Origin: Thunnus maccoyii
Taxonomy: Eukaryota > Chordata > Actinopteri > Scombriformes > Scombridae
NCBI RefSeq assembly: GCF_910596095.1
Contig: NC_056539.1
Location: 124,001 to 188,000 of the forward strand
DNA length: 64,000 nt
Direction: 5' to 3'
Below the pieces are notes generated by a model. It searched no databases, was not told the origin of the DNA, and worked only from the letters and a program-made list of their open reading frames with translations. Position numbers and translations under genes: made by a program. Each line of letters begins with the position of its first letter. The stretch's first letter is position 1. Of the stretch, positions 53,590 to 64,000 are shown piece by piece.

Positions 53590-53710
53590 GCGCCCCAGTG
53601 GCCTAGTGGTTAAGGCACATACCACAGAACCACAACATCAACGGTTCAATTCACAGATGGGGGACTCTTGTTGCATGTCATCTCTCCAAAATAAGCCAGT
53701 GAGGCAGGAC
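53590..53710 (+). mobile_element. tRNA-derived SINE, plus copy
   Basis: Pol III A-box-like tggcctagtggttaagg at 53599-53615 and B-box-like ggttcaattc at 53643-53652, followed by gggggactcttgttgcatgt catctctcc. This tRNA head plus cttgttgcatgtca body is a common spiny-rayed fish SINE. Not a functional tRNA: no cloverleaf 3' half. Confidence 0.8.
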
Positions 53711-53992
53711 TATTTGTCGTTTGCATATAGTAGGGAACAAGAAGGTACATAAACCTGAATGTGGGAGTTCAGGTAGGTGGGTGCTGTGCTAGTGGGTACT
53801 CTGTAGGTTGAAGACCAGCCTAAAACTGTTCATTTATTAGCTTTATTTCAAACACAAAGTGGCTATTTGGAATATTTGTTTAAAACTGGATGGAGCATTT
53901 TGTTTTGTTTGTCATTAAATTTGGTATGTGCTTTAGATTCTCACGAAACACTTTGTGCTGTAAAAATGTACCATAGGTATCAGCAAAAGATA

Positions 53993-54318
53993 AACCTGAC
54001 AGAGGCATGTAAGTCTGTGGAGTCAACCTTTAGCTTAATTATTCATCAGTTTGTTATCAAGACAGTCAAACTTCACTGGTTAGCTATAATAACTTGGCAA
54101 AGGCTTACATGTATGAGGTCAACACAGTAAAATCTGCCAAAAGTTGGATGAGCCCAGCATTCATATCAAATAATGTTTTGACCAATCAAGAGGTACTGTA
54201 CTGGTGGGTATCAGACTATGCTGTCATAAACCCGGCCTTATATCTACATTCTTTCTCTCAGGCTAAACTAAAGGTGTCTACTGACAACCCATAAGGTGGC
54301 ACAAATTGTAAATTGTAG
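53993..54318 (+). repeat. Left arm of a long inverted repeat
   Basis: Starts cctgacagaggcatgtaagt and ends around ggcacaaattgtaaattgta. It pairs with 55704-56037 over about 320 bp at roughly 85-90% identity by eye. A 66-codon frame is open in both arms, but neither begins with ATG. Confidence 0.85.
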
Positions 54319-55703
54319 GTTTACCACCCAGTTCCAGCCAGTTCTTGATTCCAAATAATAGATATCTATACATAATACATTTTCACTTCACAAAGGATCA
54401 ACACCATCTGCAACAAAAAACAGCAAAAAGGGAGACAATTATACTATTATTTTGTTTTGCTGCTGCTGTCTTGTTGAAGCCACAGATAGCTGTGTGACGC
54501 AACAGACAACACAACCTGTGTTAACGCATAGCCATTAAATTCTCTTAGACCCACAAGCTCTCTCTGAATGCATCTATCACATTTGTCTAATAGCTTCTTT
54601 GGAAGTGTGTACCAATTCCATGCAATACATTAACAGTCTGAAGAAACCTGAGTGCACAGTTTTTGCAGGTGATATACAAGAAATTAATGTATTGCAGCAT
54701 TTACAGGAAACAGGAAATCACAGGCAGCACACATCACAGGACCAATGAGCCCTGTTAACACATTCAGTTTTGCCTTGGACAGATCTTCCAAAGCAAAATG
54801 GGGAATTGGATGGGAGTTTGTTTTTTTTTTTTAGAAATTTCAAGCCTCAGAAGAGCTGAAGGAACGAAGAAGACACCACTGAATAGCCAGTCAGCACCAC
54901 AGGATCCAACCTCGAAAGCTCACAATAACTTTTAGAATGAGACGGGTGTTGTGTCTCATCTTTCAGCCTGGCTTACCTTATGTTCTACTGAATTGTAGTT
55001 ATGTCTAAATCTTTGAAAAAGCTTTACACTTTTTGTTTCATCACCAGCAATTACAAGGTGAGAAGCAATGTGGGTTTCATTTAATTCAAACTGGCCAAAC
55101 TGTCAAGTATTTCACTGCCATTAAACCGGGGTAACCAGTACATTTTAAAGGTATAAACAATGTTGTTTTGAGTTCATGTGCAGTGAGTTCATGTGCATTT
55201 TATACTCATAACCAAATATTAACTGCACCTATATTGATGTGCGTACAACTTAAGTCTTATGTTTTGCCAGCTAATGAAAACTTTTAGATTATCACATGCA
55301 GTGGATGTTTTCCAAAAAATATACACATTGACCTTCAAACAAACGTATTCATACAGACTGGCTCTTAAAGCTACAGTATGTACATTTTTTCTAATATTTT
55401 TTGTTGAAATATGCTCCAAAGCATATCTTAATGTGGAGAGGTTTTGTCAAAGGATTCTGTGACTCCAGACTCACTCTGGCAGCAGCACGGAAATATTCAG
55501 TTTTTTAAGTGAGCCTTGCCCTTCTAACCAAACAGAAAAGGCCAAAGATGGAGACGGGAGCTCACAGCTGTAATGTTTTTTTATACACTGGTGTTCCACA
55601 CAAAATCATCAGACAGCCGCCAGACACAACTCTACTGCCACAGTGAGCACATCAAGGCACACTGTGACTTTTTTGTTCCTTGGATGGCAGGGAGGTGTGT
55701 TTG
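54319..55703. other. Spacer of the long inverted repeat
   Basis: 1.39 kb, no transposase or other coding sequence recognised. Near 55365 a 'cttaaagctacagtatgta' phrase resembles a fish MITE end. Confidence 0.45.
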
Positions 55704-56037
55704 ATTTACAATTTGTGTGGCCTTTATGGGTGGTCAGCAAACACCTTTAGTTTAACCTGAGAGAAAGAATGTAGATATAAGGCCGGGATAATGACAGCAC
55801 AGTCTGATACCCACCAGTACAGGGCCTCTTGATGGGTCAAAACATCATTTAACATGAATGCTGGGCTCATCCAACATTTGGCTGATTTTACTGTGTTGTC
55901 CTCGTACATGTAAGTCTTTGCCAAGTGATTATAGCTAACCAGTGAAGATTGACTGTCTTGACAACAAACTGATTAATAATTAAGCTAAAGGTTGACTCCA
56001 CAGACTCACATGCCTCTGTCAGGCTTACCAGCAGGAA
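55704..56037 (-). repeat. Right arm of a long inverted repeat
   Basis: Reverse complement of the arm at 53993: starts tttacaatttgtgtggcctt, ends cacatgcctctgtcaggctt. Its outer end is about 105 bp upstream of the SLC5 start codon. Confidence 0.85.
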
Positions 56038-56142
56038 TAACTAACTCTTTTACACAGAGTTAGGAGAGCTCATACAGAGGAGAAGCACTGTTGGACTCAG
56101 TGTCTATAAGTCGTCAAACCAGTCTGGAAAATAATAATCAAC

Positions 56143-56164
56143 ATGTCTGCCGGTCTCACTACAG
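56143..56164 (+). CDS. SLC5-like exon 1 (start codon)
   Basis: acatgtctgccggtctcact then acag with donor gtcaga. Only seven codons and one base, so it rests on phase agreement with the next exon and on a good initiation context (aacATGt). Confidence 0.6.
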
Positions 56165-59100
56165 GTCAGAACTTTATTTCACTCAGTTTTATGCTTGTAG
56201 GCTCTGTGTACTACTGCTTTACAACAACTAGCTTTATTTTCATCAAAAGCAAATTGTATGAATGTATTGCTTTCCAGAGCATGTAAGACAGGAACAGGGG
56301 AAAGCCGAGAGACAAATGGTAAATGAGACAGATCTGTGTTATGACACAAAAAAATAATTCAGCAACTCTTCACAGAGAGGGGCAACTCATTTTACAGTCT
56401 GCTTGGACTTTTCACTACAACACCTCTTTGTATTATTTTACCTTCAGCCTAAGTTTAACAAAAGTCTTTGCTTTAAAGGCCTATGGGCTAAGGGGTATAA
56501 TAAGGAAGTAGCAGTTGGGCATTGTATCTTTGGTATTTGTTGATGCAAGGCCCTGTTGCTGAATGACAAACATATCTGCATTCACCTCCATTTCATGGCT
56601 ACTACCATGGATACACTCCCTAACAAACTATGCTTTATTCCTTTTCCATTTGTTTTCGGTTAACTTGCCTGTAATGCATCATTTGACATACAAATCACTA
56701 CAGACACCAGATAATGTTTTCACAATAGTCTTTACAGCATTCATTATTTCCCCCATTAAATAGATAGCTCAATTTTTTCAGGTTAACAGGTTGACTCTCC
56801 ATTGCTCAATACAAAAAAGAAAATTTTACTCTCTCAAAAAAAATTTTACATCTTAACACTTAATGTATAGATAACTTGAACTAGTTTCTACAGTTGACAT
56901 CAACATATCCGTCCATTTTTACTGAAGTTCATCTTTTTTGGGAACAACTGTCATTCACAGTGCTCTATCAAAATAGCCTCAAATTTAGTCTTCTCTTGAT
57001 CGTTCTCTACATCCTGGAAAGCGTTCGTGACCTGCTGTGCCATCGTCAAGGGCTTTTTCTTCACCATGCAAATGATTTTCTGCTCATCTACAAGACTTGT
57101 GCTCTTTGGTCTACCAGCTCGTTTGCCGTTTTCTAGTGCACACCTTTTTAAGAGTGTAGCCAAATGTTGATTTTGGCAAACCGACTACCTTTGATCTCTC
57201 TGATAGATATTTTTTTCCAGCCTCATTATTCATTTCTTCACTTGCATGATCACCTCTTTACTCTTCATATTGACAGACAGCTCCACCTCAATCTAAATGG
57301 CAACTCCTAACTCTTAACCAACTCTGAACCATGCGTGAGGTCTTTTGTGCTGAACTAACGTTGAAATGACACAGCTGCCCAACAAACATTTAGTAGCCAA
57401 GGGTCCAATTGCTTACGAGCCCTAGCACTACGTTTACAATCAGCTTACAGTCCTCATCGGGGGGTTGATGTTATTGCTGTGTTGGATACCACCTGTTTGT
57501 GGTAATGTGGTTACAAACAAATGTTTTTAGGGATATTCATGCAAACGTTGGAACAAGAACTATCTGAAGGTTTTTATCATATCAATTGATAATGTACTTT
57601 AGAGTTGCATATTCCTAAACAAATCTGCAATTAGTCAAATGGAGTAGATGTCTCTCTGTACCATGCTCTCACTACTTTACGCTTGTCCTCGTCTTTTCCT
57701 CCATGCAAATCTGTTTTTATTTCTTAAATAGAAAGCATTTCAATAGCGTTTGTTCTGACATAAAAATGACCTTGACAGCTGGAAAGAGGGCCGCATCTTC
57801 TGAATGCCTGAACAGATTGAGGGCCCACTTTTCTGCTCTGTTGGTTAAGGTCTTCGGTGAACAGCTGCTAACGTCACCAGACCTAGTGTGAAGCCTAGGC
57901 TCATCATAATCTGTTTCCACAAGTTTCAGACCAAGGACCCGCTTATCTGAGAAGCATGCAAGTTGAGGGGTTTCTATGGAGATGAAGACGGTCCGGGATG
58001 CAAATCCAGAGAACCTTAGAGCAATTTGCGTTACAAAATCCTGCACTGTAATCACATATCACATCTATTCCAAAATACCTCAGTTCTTTCTGAAAGTGAA
58101 CTGATTTAAAGTACTGAATGCTTTGTCAGATTTCTTAGTTTTTTCTGGATGTATTATTAATACATTAATACATCCATGCCCCACTCGCATCAATATTGGA
58201 TACTATGAGCATCATGCCCCTCAGTGTCTGATACTGACCATCCGATCTACTATGAATCCTCCATTCAATGCAAAGAAATTGCATAAAAATTGTACATTCT
58301 TATGGATTGAGTTGTACAATCCTCTAACCCAGGTTGTAGAGGTTGCAAAACAAGGCCATTCAATGGAGCGCATCTGCAGGCACTGTTATTCCGCCCGATT
58401 TACTATGCACCTGAAATTGAAATCCAGAATTTGAAACTTTGCGATTTGCTGACCAGAGAACCTGCCCGGAAGGTTAAGGTTTTCTTGTAATGATATCTTT
58501 AACATTTCTCCACACAAAAAAACAAAAGTGCCCTTGATAAATCAACAGTACGATAGAGTAATGTTAAGGCCATCAGTTTTAATTATTTCTCATTCAATTC
58601 TGATAAATAATGTTGGGGTTTTTTTTGTCAAGTTTGAATAGCAGAAGGCTATGGAAGAGCATCGTGTTGTGGGTAACCTAGCACTTTTTTGGTTACTGTT
58701 ACTGTGGGTTGTCTGCCATCAGTGGGCTCCATTCCATTTCAAATTGCCACTGTTCTGCAGCAACCCGAGTCCAAACACCACTATCTCTGTTAAGAGAAGC
58801 CAATTTATACTCTGTGACTGTAAAATGTGAAGTTTATCATTTAATTTGTATTTCCAAGAATAAGTGGCTGAGGATATTTAATATGAAATCATCTTTCTTA
58901 AAACATAGAGTCTTCCTCAATTAATATTGAGCCACGTCATCCAATAAAGCTTGTGTGTGTGTGTGTGTGCATCGAATCTTGTACCATGGCCATATAAACG
59001 GGATAAAGATGGTGTTATCAAACTGGACTTTGAATTTCACATTCCTTAATCCTTGCACTTGTCACTTTCATATATTTCATCTGGACTTTAGATTGTGCAT

Positions 59101-61896
59101 GCATTCAACCTCTACTGTTACATAATTTAGTTGTTTATGCACATTTTAATCTTTGCTCTTGTCACCTTCATTTATTTCATACACCCTATTTCTTTGTCCA
59201 TAGTGCAGTCCATATTTCCTTTGTACAGTCAATATTTAAAGTTTTATATCCCATTTCAAAATTGTTACTATTCCCTTCTGTAAATAGATTTTAAAATTTC
59301 AATGTATTTTTTATATTACTTTGTTTATTTCATTATTGTTATTATTACCTTACTTTCGTCAATTTTTATTCTTCTGTGTTGCGTTTTTTTGGAGCAAACA
59401 CCAAGACACATTCTTTGTATGCTTGCATTGGCAAATAAAAGGTTCTGATTTAATGGGCTATGTCATGCTGACATAACATCCCAAAACCAAGAAACATAAA
59501 GATACAAAAAATATCCAGGGCTGGGTAAATAGTAGCTTATGCATGAATGAGAACGGGTTGGAATGGGTTAACCCAAGCACTTCATGCCTTCCTCCAAGCC
59601 CGTAGTATTGCCCTAGATTGTGTTACCACCCCCTTAAACTCCTCAGTGTACTCTCAATTCAGTAATTACAACGTCCAATTCTAGGAAAAATACTAAAAAT
59701 TTTTACTACAATTCCCTAGAGCCACGCCATGCAGCTTGATGCAAATCAGCACCACAGTTGTAGTTCTTCTGGTGTGGTTATAAATAGGGTCACAAAAAAA
59801 TATATCTACTGAATATATCAAATATCTAGTACAGTTGAACTAGTATTTACACTGCAACTGGATGATCTATGTTAAGAAAAAGTAAAGATGTTAGTTGTAA
59901 AGTAAAGATTTCAGATATTTTAGCCAAAACAGCAGTCAAACATGCCAAGTCCACCCATAACACAATGCGCGTCCCTAGCCCTCCACTATCCAAAACTGAC
60001 AAAAAAAACTTTATTTCTCAGAATCAAAGACAATCAAAATGATGGCCTTAATATTAATATATTCTATTGTTGAATTATCAAGGACACTTTCGTGTTTTTG
60101 TGTTGAGAAATGTTAAAGAAAAAGAAAACCTGGCAGTGAGGAAATACTTCTGGGCAGCAGGTCCTTTGGTCTGCCCACTGACTGATGCTCACAGCGTCTT
60201 ATAGCCCGGGGGTCGGGTTAATATTGAAATGAATGGACGGCCAGAGCAGTTGCTCTGAGTGTCTAATAACATGAGTGGGTTTACATTGGAGTTAGTTGAA
60301 AGCCTGGTGCGTCTCATACAGATGCTAAATGGTGTCTTGTGCGTCAGTGTCAGATGCCAAGGGCCGTGACAAAAGCGTTGGTATTTGACACCCTGGGAAT
60401 GAGAATGGGTTGGCATACCATTGGCCAGTTTTCGATCTTTAGTGAGATGACAAAATGTAAATGTATATGTAAGTCCTGCAGTCCAAATCGGCAAACAAAT
60501 GTAGCAGTCATGCAGTAAGACCCTGAGGCAGCTGTTTCCAACAACTACTGAAATGTAGAAACTGCTGTGGTGAAATATGTCTTTCCTCAGGCTGTGAGAC
60601 TCCTCAATTCCTCCTCCGCACTCCAATATCAAAAATAGTTTTATTTTTACGACTTATTATTTATTAACCCTTTATATAATTTTTGTTTTTGTGAGTAGCA
60701 TAAAGGGACTACAATCCACATTTCATTACACAAATTTGTGTTGTAAAATGATAATAATAAATGAATCTTGAGAATCTTGAGGTCTGGACAACTTGTGAAT
60801 TTCGTCCGTACCAAAGAGAAAATTCTAAGTACAAAAAAATTGGTGAATGATATCAATTCTCTTAAAATACTGGTACATGCAACTTAAGAACTACTTTTTT
60901 TCATATGAGTGGTTCTTGCATGAGGCGCAATATTCAAAAGACATCATTTGCTAGAGGCATGATGAAGTAAATGTCAGAAATGTAACTGTATAGTTAAAGG
61001 ATGGCAAGCCATGTTAAGCCAATACTGAACAGTATTTCAACAAGTCAACAAACATCCCAAATCCAGTATATAACTAATCAAAAACTGTTAGAGAGTGCCT
61101 CTTAAGAGGAGGGGTTTACAAAAAAGGCCCAGTTGGGCAACACTACTTGGGCTACTTTGGACTTTTTTGGGCTACTTTAATTTTTATTAAATTGGGTGGG
61201 TAAAATTAGTCTTGGATGGGTTGTAAGATATTGCTCAACTTTTTACCATTTAGGCACTTTCCACCAATGAAAAGTGAGGCTAAATTCCAATAGATTTGTC
61301 CCTCTACTCATCTGAGTAGATCGAGACTGACAGTGGGCTGAGTTCAGTAGGTTGATGCCACTATGATTTAGAAGAACATTAATTTTTTTTGCAGCCTGAC
61401 TTAATTCAGGCTGCAAAAAGTTCATCCACAATGGGCAATTCTGATTAAACAATTACTCCCACTCAGACCATGATTTTCACAATGTTAGTGGGTTCAGCCA
61501 GACCTGTCTGCTGCACTGGCAAGGGCAGGTCCTTATGTTTTGTAAAACTGATTTTTCACTCACATTAATTGGACATTCAGCCCTACTGCCATCACTGCTG
61601 ACATTCTGGCATCCTCTACTGTCTTGTTTAGTAATAGCCTGTACTTGTACTTTGTATGTATTGTACTTATATTTCTTCTGTGTGATTAGATTTTTTTACA
61701 CAGTTGGGTATGGTGTGTTTGTTAAAGAGAAGAAAAATGAATCAGTGAAATTATTCTATTCTGTACTTGGCATGCAGGCAGCAGCTCCTCTGGGTTCACC
61801 ACTGCAGCACCTCCCAGCACAGGTCTTGGTGTGGAAGCTGCTGACATTGCTGTGGTTGTCGTCTACTTAATCTTTGTGATGGTGGTTGGAATCTGG
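56143..61896 (+). CDS. SLC5-family sodium/solute cotransporter, first two coding exons (rest off window)
   Basis: SLC5 proteins (SGLT/SMIT type) import sugars or related solutes with sodium at the plasma membrane. Exon 1 (22 nt) and exon 2 (119 nt) join in phase to 47 codons: a Ser/Thr/Pro/Ala-rich extracellular N-terminus (MSAGLTTGSSSSGFTTAAPP) then GLGVEAADIAVVVVYLIFVM and VVGIW. The 'DIAVVVVYxxFVxxVGIW' pattern at the first membrane helix, with an intron directly after the Trp, is the signature of SLC5A1/2/9/10/11 genes. The member cannot be named from so little. No further exon was seen up to 64000. Confidence 0.8.
56165..56940. other. SLC5-like intron 1, no recognisable feature
   Basis: AT-rich sequence, no repeat or exon recognised. 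Confidence 0.4.
56950..57430 (-). pseudogene. Tc1-like transposase N-terminal remnant
   Basis: Minus-strand frames from about 57268 read MKSKEVIMQVKK, SKVVGLPKSTFGYTLKKVC, then KRAGRPKSTSLVDEQKIICM and VKKKPLTMAQQVTNAFQDV. This is the order of the paired helix-turn-helix region of Tc1/mariner transposases, with a GRPKSTS hook between the two halves. ggtccaattgcttacgagcc at 57402-57421 resembles a Tc1-type terminal segment. The DDE part is missing and frameshifts are present. Confidence 0.65.
57431..58920. other. SLC5-like intron sequence with an unexplained open frame
   Basis: The minus strand 58055-57717 is open for 112 codons with normal-looking composition (DFVTQIALRFSGFASRTVFI, CSPKTLTNRAEKWALNLFRH). 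I do not recognise it. No convincing splice partners were found. The rest of the stretch shows nothing definable. Confidence 0.35.
58953..58970. repeat. (GT)n microsatellite, short
   Basis: Nine GT repeats. Confidence 0.9.
59000..59478 (+). repeat. Dispersed-element 3' region, plus copy
   Basis: Ends with gcattggcaaataaaaggtt ctgattt and is followed by atgggctatgtcatgctgac. The last 205 bp are repeated in reverse at 63790-64000. The AT-rich body with tttgtccat/ttgtacag phrases looks like a LINE 3'UTR. Confidence 0.6.
60470..60775 (+). mobile_element. LINE ORF2 C-terminus and 3'UTR fragment
   Basis: The frame FPQAVRLLNSSSALQYQ at about 60583-60635, followed by an AT-rich 3'UTR ending in aataataaatgaatcttgag plus aatcttgag, resembles the last residues and tail of fish LINEs. 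Short and degraded. A 147-codon minus-strand frame over 60189-60632 is a shadow of this region. Confidence 0.45.
60790..61777. other. SLC5-like intron 1, 3' part
   Basis: No gene. Contains the hairpin at 61386-61419. Confidence 0.45.
61386..61419. repeat. Perfect 14-bp inverted repeat with 6-nt loop
   Basis: tttttgcagcctga and tcaggctgcaaaaa flank cttaat. A possible hairpin in the SLC5-like first intron. Confidence 0.75.
61778..61896 (+). CDS. SLC5-like exon 2 (first transmembrane helix)
   Basis: Acceptor tgtacttggcatgcag, donor gtaagaac. 119 nt, starting in phase 1. The last 26 codons match SLC5 cotransporters strongly. Confidence 0.85.
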
Positions 61897-63785
61897 GTAA
61901 GAACTGAAAGTGGCTCAAATCATTTTACATGAACACCTTAAAAATATCTTAAGACCTATGTCAGTATCTCAGGTGAACAGGTGTGTGCGATATTGTGTAA
62001 ATACCCATGTGAGCATACACTTAATTCAAATTTAACCAATAAATGTTTTTTGATTCCACAAATGTTAATTAAAAAGAAAACAGTTACTAAAAATTATGGG
62101 ATTGCACATGGGTAATACATATGGTTTCCTCTTATAAAAAGTATGTGTTATGTTGGTCTCATACATTTTTCCCTGATTTAAGTCAGGCCAAATGCTATGA
62201 AAGTATTCTAAAACATGCTGAGAGGAAATATGCTAAACCATGGATACTAAAATATCTGACAAAGAGCCAATTTGGGCTCAAAAAGTTTATTTCATGTGAA
62301 AAATAAGTGATACTGATATTGTTTCAAGTCCTCTTTGTAATTGCAAATTTCTTTACATGCTAAACATGTTGATTGCCATTATTTCTGCATTGTTAGGTGC
62401 TAAGTATAGGTACTTGCTTGCTTTTGGCTCTTATTCTTTAATGAATCAGTATGTTTTTAGGTACAGCCATTATGATTGTCTTTTTCCATTTACCTGAAAG
62501 GTGTCCAAGTACAGTACGTATGAAGAACATTATCTGCGGTTAAGTTTAGCCTGTTAAGAACATAGCAATTCTGGGAGCTCATCCCAAGTCACCAGGAAAT
62601 TACTTATATTTGTGTCACAGGTGGTCAGTGACAAATCTTGACCAAGGGCCCCCCGTACATTCATAATACAAATTATTTAATATATATTTTTATATTTGCG
62701 TTACCTGTTACAAAATCGTAATTTATTTCAAATTTATTTATTTATTTGCTTTAGTGGATGACATGGCTCAATATTAATTGAGGGAGATTAAGTGAGCAGC
62801 TTCCCATTTTACTATCACAGGCTATAAAATGCCTTTTGTTAAACAGAGATAGTGGCGTTTATATTCAGATAGTTGTGATTTTGGCTGACCGGCAGCAATT
62901 TAAAATGGAATGAAGCCCACCCACGGCAAACAACCCAAAGTAGGGATAACCCAAAACATAGGACAACCCAAAAACTATCTATGTCTGTTTGTAATACATC
63001 TAGGGTTCCTCATTTTGACATTTTTTTGTGATACAATGACATTTCTTTTTAAATCGTGACTTAAGCAAAATCCTTAGTCAAATAATTGTGTATTAATTGC
63101 TTTCACATGGAACTAATAATAGCCAATTAAAATAACAACAACAATAACGACAGTAATAATGTTTAGAATGCAATATGCACACAGTAACCAACCTTTTCTG
63201 GTTATGTCAGGATACTGCATGCTTGGAAGCCCTTTTGACCCTCTGGCTCAGTTGACCTCACAGAGCACACAGGCTATAAACAACAAATTACAAACAATTT
63301 AACAGGCTGCCATCACGTTACTGGCAGTTGTGGGGCTGCACTTTTACTTCTTACATTTTGTTTCATAAGCAACATACTACATTTATCTGTATACCTGCAA
63401 CATGAGAATCCACAGTCATTATACTTATATGATTTGTCTCTTTGTGTAACCGATAATTGTGTGTAAATAAACAAAAACAAGCAGTGTGATTGAATGATTT
63501 GTACATTTGACTTTACTTTTATTATTTATTACTATGAACTTTAATATTCCACTTTGCCTATATCATGGCTAGTTGTCAACAAAATACCATAGGCTATGTT
63601 ACCAAATTAGAAACATAAGTATCAGCATATAAGGCGTTATGATCACTTTAATTATCGTTAAGGAAAGAAACCAGGCTGCAAAGATGCCCAGACACATAAG
63701 CATATCCAGTAGGCTTCTGACAGGGATGCATAGGCTACTATCTATACAACCCTGGAGATTCTTTATATCTTTATGATTCTTGATT
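61897..63785. other. SLC5-like intron 2, no recognisable feature
   Basis: Searched for the next SLC5 exon (GGYFLAGR and WWPIGAS coding sequence) on the plus strand without success. AT-rich sequence only. Confidence 0.5.
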
Positions 63786-63789
63786 TTGA

Positions 63790-64000
63790 GATTTATGTCA
63801 GCATGACATAGCCCATTCAATCAGATTTAGAATCTATTTCATTAGCCAATGCAAGCATACAAAGTCTGTGTCTTGATGTTTGCTCCCATAAACGCAACAC
63901 AGAAAAATAAAAATAGACAAAAGTAAGGTAATAATAATAATGAAATAAACAAAGTAATATTAAAATTGAATTTAAATTTTGAAATCTATTTATAGAATGG
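63790..64000 (-). repeat. Dispersed-element 3' region, minus copy (runs off window)
   Basis: Reverse complement of 59270-59478: tatgtcagcatgacatagcc, ccaatgcaagcatacaaagt, gcaacacagaaaaataaaaa and atgaaataaacaaagtaata. Continues past base 64000. Confidence 0.8.

Noticed and set aside
53590..53710. Possible tRNA gene
   Set aside because: A and B boxes are present, but the acceptor and 3' half do not form a cloverleaf, and the sequence continues into a known SINE-type body.
54094..54294. Similar 66-codon frames in both arms of the inverted repeat (54094-54294 and 55924-55724)
   Set aside because: Neither begins with ATG (both TTG), and the similarity is explained by the inverted duplication itself, with no sign of coding constraint.
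60189..60632. 147-codon minus-strand open frame
   Set aside because: It is the reverse shadow of a degraded LINE tail region. Composition is not convincing and no homologue is recognised.

Overview
This is vertebrate nuclear DNA, almost certainly from a teleost fish. The few real genes are split into short exons with GT/AG introns, and the rest is AT-rich intron and intergenic DNA packed with fish-type interspersed repeats: non-LTR retrotransposons, tRNA-derived SINEs, hAT and Tc1 relics, many MITEs and microsatellites. No bacterial-style operons, CRISPR arrays, rRNA genes or stand-alone tRNA genes were seen.

Four genes are supported by exon phase, splice sites and protein similarity. (1) ctns (cystinosin, lysosomal cystine transporter) is on the minus strand. 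Seven coding exons lie between 14,967 and 206, and the C-terminal exons are off the left edge. A probable non-coding first exon sits near 28,480-28,600. (2) mrpl55 (mitochondrial large-subunit ribosomal protein) is on the plus strand, three exons, 28,707-30,217, complete. It appears to share a CpG-rich bidirectional promoter with ctns. (3) ndufa11 (complex I accessory subunit) is on the plus strand, four exons, 34,388-45,956, complete, with a 7.5 kb repeat-filled first intron and a TCTCGCGAGA promoter element. (4) The 5' end of an SLC5-family sodium/solute cotransporter is on the plus strand, with exons at 56,143-56,164 and 61,778-61,896, and runs off the right edge. Two further phase-compatible candidate exons (47,177-47,249 and 50,586-50,627) may be an unknown gene or an alternative 5' end of the SLC5 gene.

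Layout: 1-15 kb holds ctns exons, with a degenerate LINE (4.15-7.83 kb), a possible BEL/Pao gag fragment and a long GGGCCC-type repeat block. 15-28.5 kb is the likely ctns intron 1, containing a 479-bp hAT MITE, a minisatellite, two related LINE copies (about 19.9-25.0 kb) that both end in (GA)n, and hAT transposase debris. 28.5-30.5 kb is the shared promoter and mrpl55. 30.5-34.3 kb is intergenic repeats. 34.3-46 kb is ndufa11, with a ZBED-type hAT relic and hAT MITEs in its introns. 46-56 kb is intergenic DNA with nested insertions, a SINE/LINE inverted duplication and a long inverted repeat. 56-64 kb is the SLC5 5' end and its introns.

I did not find a clear novel biological system. The most useful signals are the inferred ctns/mrpl55 bidirectional promoter; a local paralogous empty site that dates and delimits two nested insertions; a telomere-like palindromic array inside a hAT MITE; LINE copies ending in (GA)n; GT-rich tracts next to the ndufa11 splice acceptors; and a 2-kb inverted repeat ending about 100 bp from the SLC5 start codon. 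Positions were read by eye, so repeat boundaries are approximate unless target-site duplications are given.
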